Source of the DNA: Reyranella sp.
GTDB taxonomy: Bacteria; Pseudomonadota; Alphaproteobacteria; Reyranellales; Reyranellaceae
NCBI GenBank assembly: GCA_030681635.1
Contig: JAUXRT010000557.1
Coordinates: forward strand, 1-9,780
Length of the DNA: 9,780 nucleotides
Direction of reading: 5' to 3'
Below, in pieces: positions 7,282-9,780 of this stretch. Every line of letters starts with the position of its first letter. The first letter of the stretch is position 1. The notes below the pieces were generated by a model, which ran no database searches, was not told the origin of the DNA, and saw only the letters and a program-made list of their open reading frames with translations. The position numbers and the translations under genes are program-made.

Positions 7282-7910
7282 CGCAGACGCCCCAGGTGCG
7301 ACAGCAGAATGGTCTTGGAGCGCGCGAAGTCGGAGTCCGAGCGATCGAGCAGGTATTGGATGACGAGGCCTCGCATGGCACCCAGCAGGAAACGCGCCTC
7401 GCCTTCGCAGTCGACCCGCTTCCCGATCTCACCTGCGCGTCGCGCTTCCCGCAGGCTGTCGGCCAGGCCTTCGCGCCAGCGCCCGATAACGGCTGCGACA
7501 TGCGGCTGCAGTTCGCTCATGACGAACAGCGATTCCGTGTAGATCGAATAGAGCGCCGCGGTGGCCGTGGCATCGCGCTTGACGCTGGCGAGATGCGCCT
7601 CCATGCGCAGCCGAACCGCCCGCATGCCCCTGATGTCCTTCAGAATCCGCACGATGTGCGCCTGGAACCAGGAGTCCATCGAATCGAGCAACGCCGTGAT
7701 CAGCCCGAGCTTGTTCCCGAAGCGCTCGACCGGCAGGCCGCGACTGTAGCCCGCGGCAAGTCCGACATCGGCGAGGCTCGTCCCCGACACGCCGCGCTCG
7801 GCAAACAATCGCGCTGCCGCACGCAACATGCGGCGGTCGGATTCCCGACGGCGCGTCGCCTGCGTGCGGCGCGGTGGTGGGGGGGCAGTTTCGTCGGTCG
7901 ATAGGTTCAT
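7278..7910 (-). CDS. TetR/AcrR-family transcriptional regulator
   Basis: This one-component repressor-type regulator has 210 residues. After a basic, proline-rich N-terminus (PPPPRR, residues 10-15) the DNA-binding domain starts at SDRRMLRAAARLFAERG (24-40). The helix-turn-helix is TSLADVGLAAGYSRG (44-58), followed by FGNKLGLITALLD (64-76), matching the TetR FGSKxxL pattern. One oddity is LPVERF (59-64), which lacks the aromatic residue usually found before the FGSK segment (often LYHHF or LYYHF). The rest is helical with no recognisable ligand motif, as is normal for the family. The gene is first in the ligase/carboxylase unit and overlaps the ligase start by 4 bases, so it is autoregulated if it binds the adjacent palindrome at 7927-7946. 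A run of seven C in the coding strand encodes part of the proline stretch. Its ribosome binding site (GAAAGA) is weak. The inducer is probably the substrate acid or its CoA ester; this is inference. Confidence 0.92.
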   Translation of the reverse strand: MNLSTDETAPPPPRRTQATRRRESDRRMLRAAARLFAERGVSGTSLADVGLAAGYSRGLPVERFGNKLGLITALLDSMDSWFQAHIVRILKDIRGMRAVRLRMEAHLASVKRDATATAALYSIYTESLFVMSELQPHVAAVIGRWREGLADSLREARRAGEIGKRVDCEGEARFLLGAMRGLVIQYLLDRSDSDFARSKTILLSHLGRLR

Positions 7911-7986
7911 GCGATCTTTCTTGTATCTTGCTTGTTAACTAGCAAGTTTTCGACTGTACTCAAAGCTGGAAAGAGTGGGAGAAACA
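7911..7986. promoter_or_regulatory. divergent promoter region between tetR and the Bug/biotin-carrier unit
   Basis: This 76-bp, comparatively AT-rich spacer separates two diverging units. On the plus strand TTGTTA (7932-7937) and TGTACT (7955-7960) are separated by 17 bp, a plausible sigma70-type -35/-10 pair, each matching 4 of 6 consensus bases. The palindrome at 7927-7946 covers that -35. On the minus strand I could not find a convincing hexamer pair. GGGAGA at 7977-7982 is the ribosome binding site for the plus-strand gene. Confidence 0.6.
7927..7946. promoter_or_regulatory. 20-bp palindromic operator, probable TetR binding site
   Basis: CTTGCTTGTTAACTAGCAAG is an inverted repeat with only one mismatched base pair (positions 7 and 14), centred on GTTAAC. 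Length and symmetry fit operators of TetR dimers. It lies between the tetR start and the divergent Bug gene and overlaps the proposed plus-strand -35, so binding could repress both units. No second copy was noticed in the window. Confidence 0.7.
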
Positions 7987-8985
7987 ATGACGGATCGTCC
8001 AAGGCTGCGGCGCCGCAGCTTCATCAGCGGGACTGCTGCGGCAGCCGCCCTGGCTCCGGCCGGCGCATTTGGTCAGGCGGCGGACTGGCCGAACAAGCCG
8101 GTGCGCTTCATCTGCGGCTATTCAGCAGGTGGCCTGACCGATCTGTTCGCCCGCCTGGCCGCGGAATACTTCACCACCAAGTACGGCAAGCCCTTCGTCG
8201 TCGAGAACAAGACCGGCGCAGGCTCCATCATCGCCGCCGACATGGTCGCCAAATCGCCGCCCGATGGCTACACGATCCTGTTCACCAATTCGACGGCGAT
8301 GTTCCAGAATCAGGTGACCTTCAAGAACGTCCCGTACGACACCTCCAAAGACTTTATTCCGGTCTCCATGCTCTCGGCCGGCAAGGTTCCGCTTTGCATC
8401 CACAAGTCGGTCCCCGGCGGCAACGACCTCGCCGCACTGGTCGCCTACGCGAAGAAGAACAAGACGAGCTTCGGGACCACCGGCATCGGCTCCCTCGCCC
8501 ATGTGTTTTGCATGAAGCTCAACGACACTTTCGGCATCGACATGGAGCCGGTGCATTATCGCGGCGAGGCGCCGATGTGGACCGATCTGTCGGCCGGTGT
8601 GACCCAGGCCGCCTGCTCGACCCTGCAAGGTGCGTCGGCCGCGATCCAGGCCGGCAACGTGCGGCCGGTCGCCGTGCCGACCAGGACCCGCTCACGCCGG
8701 ATTCCGGAGGTCGCGACCTTCTATGAGCAGGGTGCCACGCATCCCTATCTGCTGCTCGAGAGCATGGTGTGCTGCGTGGCGCCGACCGGCACGCCCGAAC
8801 CGATCGTCGAGGCATTGTCGGCCGGGATGATCGCGTTGAACGCGCAGCCGCGCATGCTGGAGTTCGTCGACAAGTTTGGCCTCGACCAAGGCGCGCAAGG
8901 TCGCGCCGACTTCGCGGTTTTCATCCGCGACATGGGCCCCCTGCTCACCCAGGCCGTCAGAGAACTCAACATCGAGCCGCAGTGA
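7987..8985 (+). CDS. Bug/TctC-family substrate-binding protein (Tat-type signal)
   Basis: This second periplasmic Bug-family protein has 332 residues. The N-terminus has a twin-arginine motif RRRSFIS (8-14), an alanine-rich hydrophobic stretch (15-28) and a likely cleavage near GQA/AD (31/32), so export through Tat is likely; the other Bug protein here uses a Sec-type signal. Mature-domain motifs are WPNKPVRFICGYSAGGLTDL (34-53), VVENKTGAGSIIAADMVA (71-88), PPDGYTILF, GTTGIGSLAH, VHYRGEAPMWTDL and the C-terminal APTGTPEPIV segment. The ATG at 7987 is preferred because GGAG lies 5 nt upstream. A GTG 12 bases earlier overlaps the ribosome binding site and is less likely. It is the first gene of the plus-strand unit, 7 nt from the biotin-carrier gene, and is probably controlled by the adjacent operator. 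Its ligand is unknown. It may deliver to a distant TctAB pair or act as an extracytoplasmic sensor component. Confidence 0.93.
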   Translation: MTDRPRLRRRSFISGTAAAAALAPAGAFGQAADWPNKPVRFICGYSAGGLTDLFARLAAEYFTTKYGKPFVVENKTGAGSIIAADMVAKSPPDGYTILFTNSTAMFQNQVTFKNVPYDTSKDFIPVSMLSAGKVPLCIHKSVPGGNDLAALVAYAKKNKTSFGTTGIGSLAHVFCMKLNDTFGIDMEPVHYRGEAPMWTDLSAGVTQAACSTLQGASAAIQAGNVRPVAVPTRTRSRRIPEVATFYEQGATHPYLLLESMVCCVAPTGTPEPIVEALSAGMIALNAQPRMLEFVDKFGLDQGAQGRADFAVFIRDMGPLLTQAVRELNIEPQ

Positions 8986-8992
8986 GGTGGAT

Positions 8993-9217
8993 ATGAAAGC
9001 CGTTCCGGTCAAATCGGAGATTTCGGGAACCGTCTGGAAGATCGAGGGCAGGCCTGGCGTGGAGGTCGAGCTGGACGACGTCCTGCTCATCCTCGAGTCG
9101 ATGAAGATGGAGATTCCGGTGCTGGCGCCGAGGAAGGGCCGCGTCGCCGAATTCCGCGTGAACGAAGGCGATTCGGTGGCCGAGGACCAGGTCCTGCTGC
9201 TGTTCGAGCCGTCCTGA
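8993..9217 (+). CDS. biotin carboxyl carrier protein, single small domain
   Basis: This 74-residue protein consists of one biotinyl domain and nothing else. The biotinylation motif ESMKMEIPV is present with the acceptor lysine at K38, flanked by the expected beta-hairpin pattern: SGTVWKIEGRPGVEV before it and APRKGRVAEFRVNEGDSV after it, ending LLLFEPS. It carries CO2 as carboxybiotin between a biotin carboxylase and a carboxyltransferase. The size matches short stand-alone carriers such as the one in the Bacillus yng cluster, not the longer AccB of fatty-acid synthesis. The ATG at 8993 follows GAGGTGG by two bases and leaves a 7-nt gap after the Bug gene; longer in-frame upstream sequence lies inside that gene. 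CT1 and CT2 on the other side of the operator are the obvious partners. No biotin carboxylase gene is in the window. A lipoyl domain is unlikely given MKM in this context. Confidence 0.94.
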   Translation: MKAVPVKSEISGTVWKIEGRPGVEVELDDVLLILESMKMEIPVLAPRKGRVAEFRVNEGDSVAEDQVLLLFEPS

Positions 9218-9227
9218 GGTTCGGCGG

Positions 9228-9780
9228 CTACGGAACGGAAAGCGGTCCTGGGTCGCCACCGACGGGCCGGCGCAGGCAGGCGACATGGTGGCCCTCCGCC
9301 ACCTCGATCAGCGGCGGCGCGATCACCTTGCACTCGGCGATCGCGTAGGGACAACGCGTATGGAAATGGCAACCCGGCGGCGGGTTGGCCGGGCTCGGCA
9401 CGTCGCCCTGGACGATGCGCTTGCGTTGGCGACGGCGCTTGGGATCGGGCGCGGTGGCGGCCGACAACAGGGCCTCGGTGTAGGGATGCAGCGGCCGCAT
9501 GAAGAGCGAGCGTTTGTCCGTGAGTTCGACGATGCGGCCGAGATACATCACCGCGATGCGATGGCTGATGTGGCGCATCACCGCGAGATCATGGCTGATG
9601 AAGAGATAGGCGAGCCGGAATTCCTCCTGCAGGTCGATCAGCAGGTTCAGCACCTGCGCCTGCACCGAGACGTCGAGCGCCGAGACCGGCTCGTCGGCCA
9701 CGATCACGTCGGGATTGACCGATAGCGCCTTGGCGATGCCGAGCCGCTGGCGCTGGCCGCCGGAGAACTCGTGGGCATAC
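9228..9780 (-). CDS. peptide/nickel-type (Opp/Dpp) ABC transporter ATP-binding protein, C-terminal part
   Basis: This partial gene is cut by the right edge; its start, Walker A and Q-loop lie outside the window. The 183 visible residues begin YAHEFSGGQRQRLGIAKAL, the ABC signature. They continue with Walker B VIVADEP, the D-loop SALD, the H-loop in LFISHDLAVM, and VMYLGRIVEL. The Opp/Dpp C-terminal domain follows: HPYTEALLSA, then the cysteine cluster GCHFHTRCPYAIAEC and HVACLRRP. The four cysteines (Cx5Cx6C plus a late C) match the pattern that holds a [4Fe-4S] cluster in some Dpp ATPases. It energises import of peptides or similar solutes at the inner membrane. The true reading frame has a valine GTG at 9707, which should not be taken as a start. 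The gene converges on the biotin-carrier gene with only 10 nt between stops. It is probably not functionally tied to the carboxylase module. Confidence 0.95.
   Translation of the reverse strand, partial: YAHEFSGGQRQRLGIAKALSVNPDVIVADEPVSALDVSVQAQVLNLLIDLQEEFRLAYLFISHDLAVMRHISHRIAVMYLGRIVELTDKRSLFMRPLHPYTEALLSAATAPDPKRRRQRKRIVQGDVPSPANPPPGCHFHTRCPYAIAECKVIAPPLIEVAEGHHVACLRRPVGGDPGPLSVP
9261..9294 (-). repeat. 34-bp direct repeat, copy 2 (within the ABC ATPase 3' end)
   Basis: This is the intact counterpart of the relic at 1476-1509, with 30 of 34 identical bases in the same orientation. It encodes GHHVACLRRPV near the C-terminus of the ABC ATPase. The two copies bracket the module from 1510 to 9260. 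Confidence 0.65.

Noticed and set aside
5863..7542. Long open frame of about 559 codons on the plus strand, opposite the ligase and tetR genes
   Set aside because: It lies antisense to two genes with complete family motifs, encodes arginine- and histidine-rich low-complexity sequence with no recognisable domain, and is expected in GC-rich DNA.
8876..8992. Upstream in-frame extension of the biotin carrier gene
   Set aside because: It overlaps the end of the Bug gene, shows no biotinyl-domain sequence, and the ATG at 8993 has a good ribosome binding site.
9205..9235. Possible shared terminator between the converging biotin-carrier and ABC genes
   Set aside because: Only a 4-bp GCCG/CGGC pairing is visible and there is no T-run on either strand.
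1..9780. CRISPR array, tRNA, rRNA, insertion sequence or phage genes
   Set aside because: I saw no regularly spaced repeats, tRNA-like cloverleaf, transposase or integrase motif, or phage-type gene in the window.

Overview
The window is GC-rich, densely coding bacterial DNA. Its content suggests a proteobacterium with a large accessory metabolic gene set, probably an alphaproteobacterium or possibly Burkholderiales. It holds two Bug/TctC-type periplasmic binding proteins, CaiC-like acyl-CoA ligase and acyl-CoA carboxylase genes, TetR control, and Shine-Dalgarno-led, often overlapping genes. The taxonomic call is inference from gene content; no rRNA or tRNA gene is visible.

Layout. 30-1373 (minus) is a complete NADP-type glutamate dehydrogenase (gdhA). 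1374-1536 is a gap with a GC-rich hairpin and a 34-bp relic that matches the 3' coding end of the ABC ATPase gene at the far side of the window. 1537-7910 is one tightly packed minus-strand unit, read in the order tetR, acyl-CoA ligase, carboxyltransferase CT2, Bug solute-binding protein, carboxyltransferase CT1. Its junctions are a 4-base ATGA overlap, an 8-nt gap, a 50-nt gap and a TGATG overlap. 7911-7986 is the divergent control region with a 20-bp near-perfect palindrome. 7987-9217 (plus) is a two-gene unit: a second Bug protein with a Tat-type signal, then a 74-residue biotin carrier protein. 9228-9780 (minus) is the C-terminal part of a peptide/nickel-type ABC transporter ATPase that runs off the window.

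Working together (inference). A carboxylic acid is captured in the periplasm by Bug proteins and activated to its CoA thioester by the ligase. It is then carboxylated by a biotin enzyme built from two paralogous carboxyltransferase subunits and the small carrier protein. The TetR protein probably represses both arms from the shared palindrome, with the acid or its CoA ester as likely inducer. No biotin carboxylase (AccC-like) subunit and no TctA/TctB membrane subunits lie in the window, so they must come from elsewhere. Both carboxyltransferases have an unusual C-domain oxyanion/specificity motif (YGLGY followed by Y or F) in place of the usual YGGAY(D/I), which points to a non-standard substrate.

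The 34-bp relic and its match in the ABC gene are direct repeats that bracket the whole ligase/carboxylase/Bug module. Three of their four differences are synonymous. This suggests that the module lies between what was once an adjacent ABC-transporter gene and gdhA.
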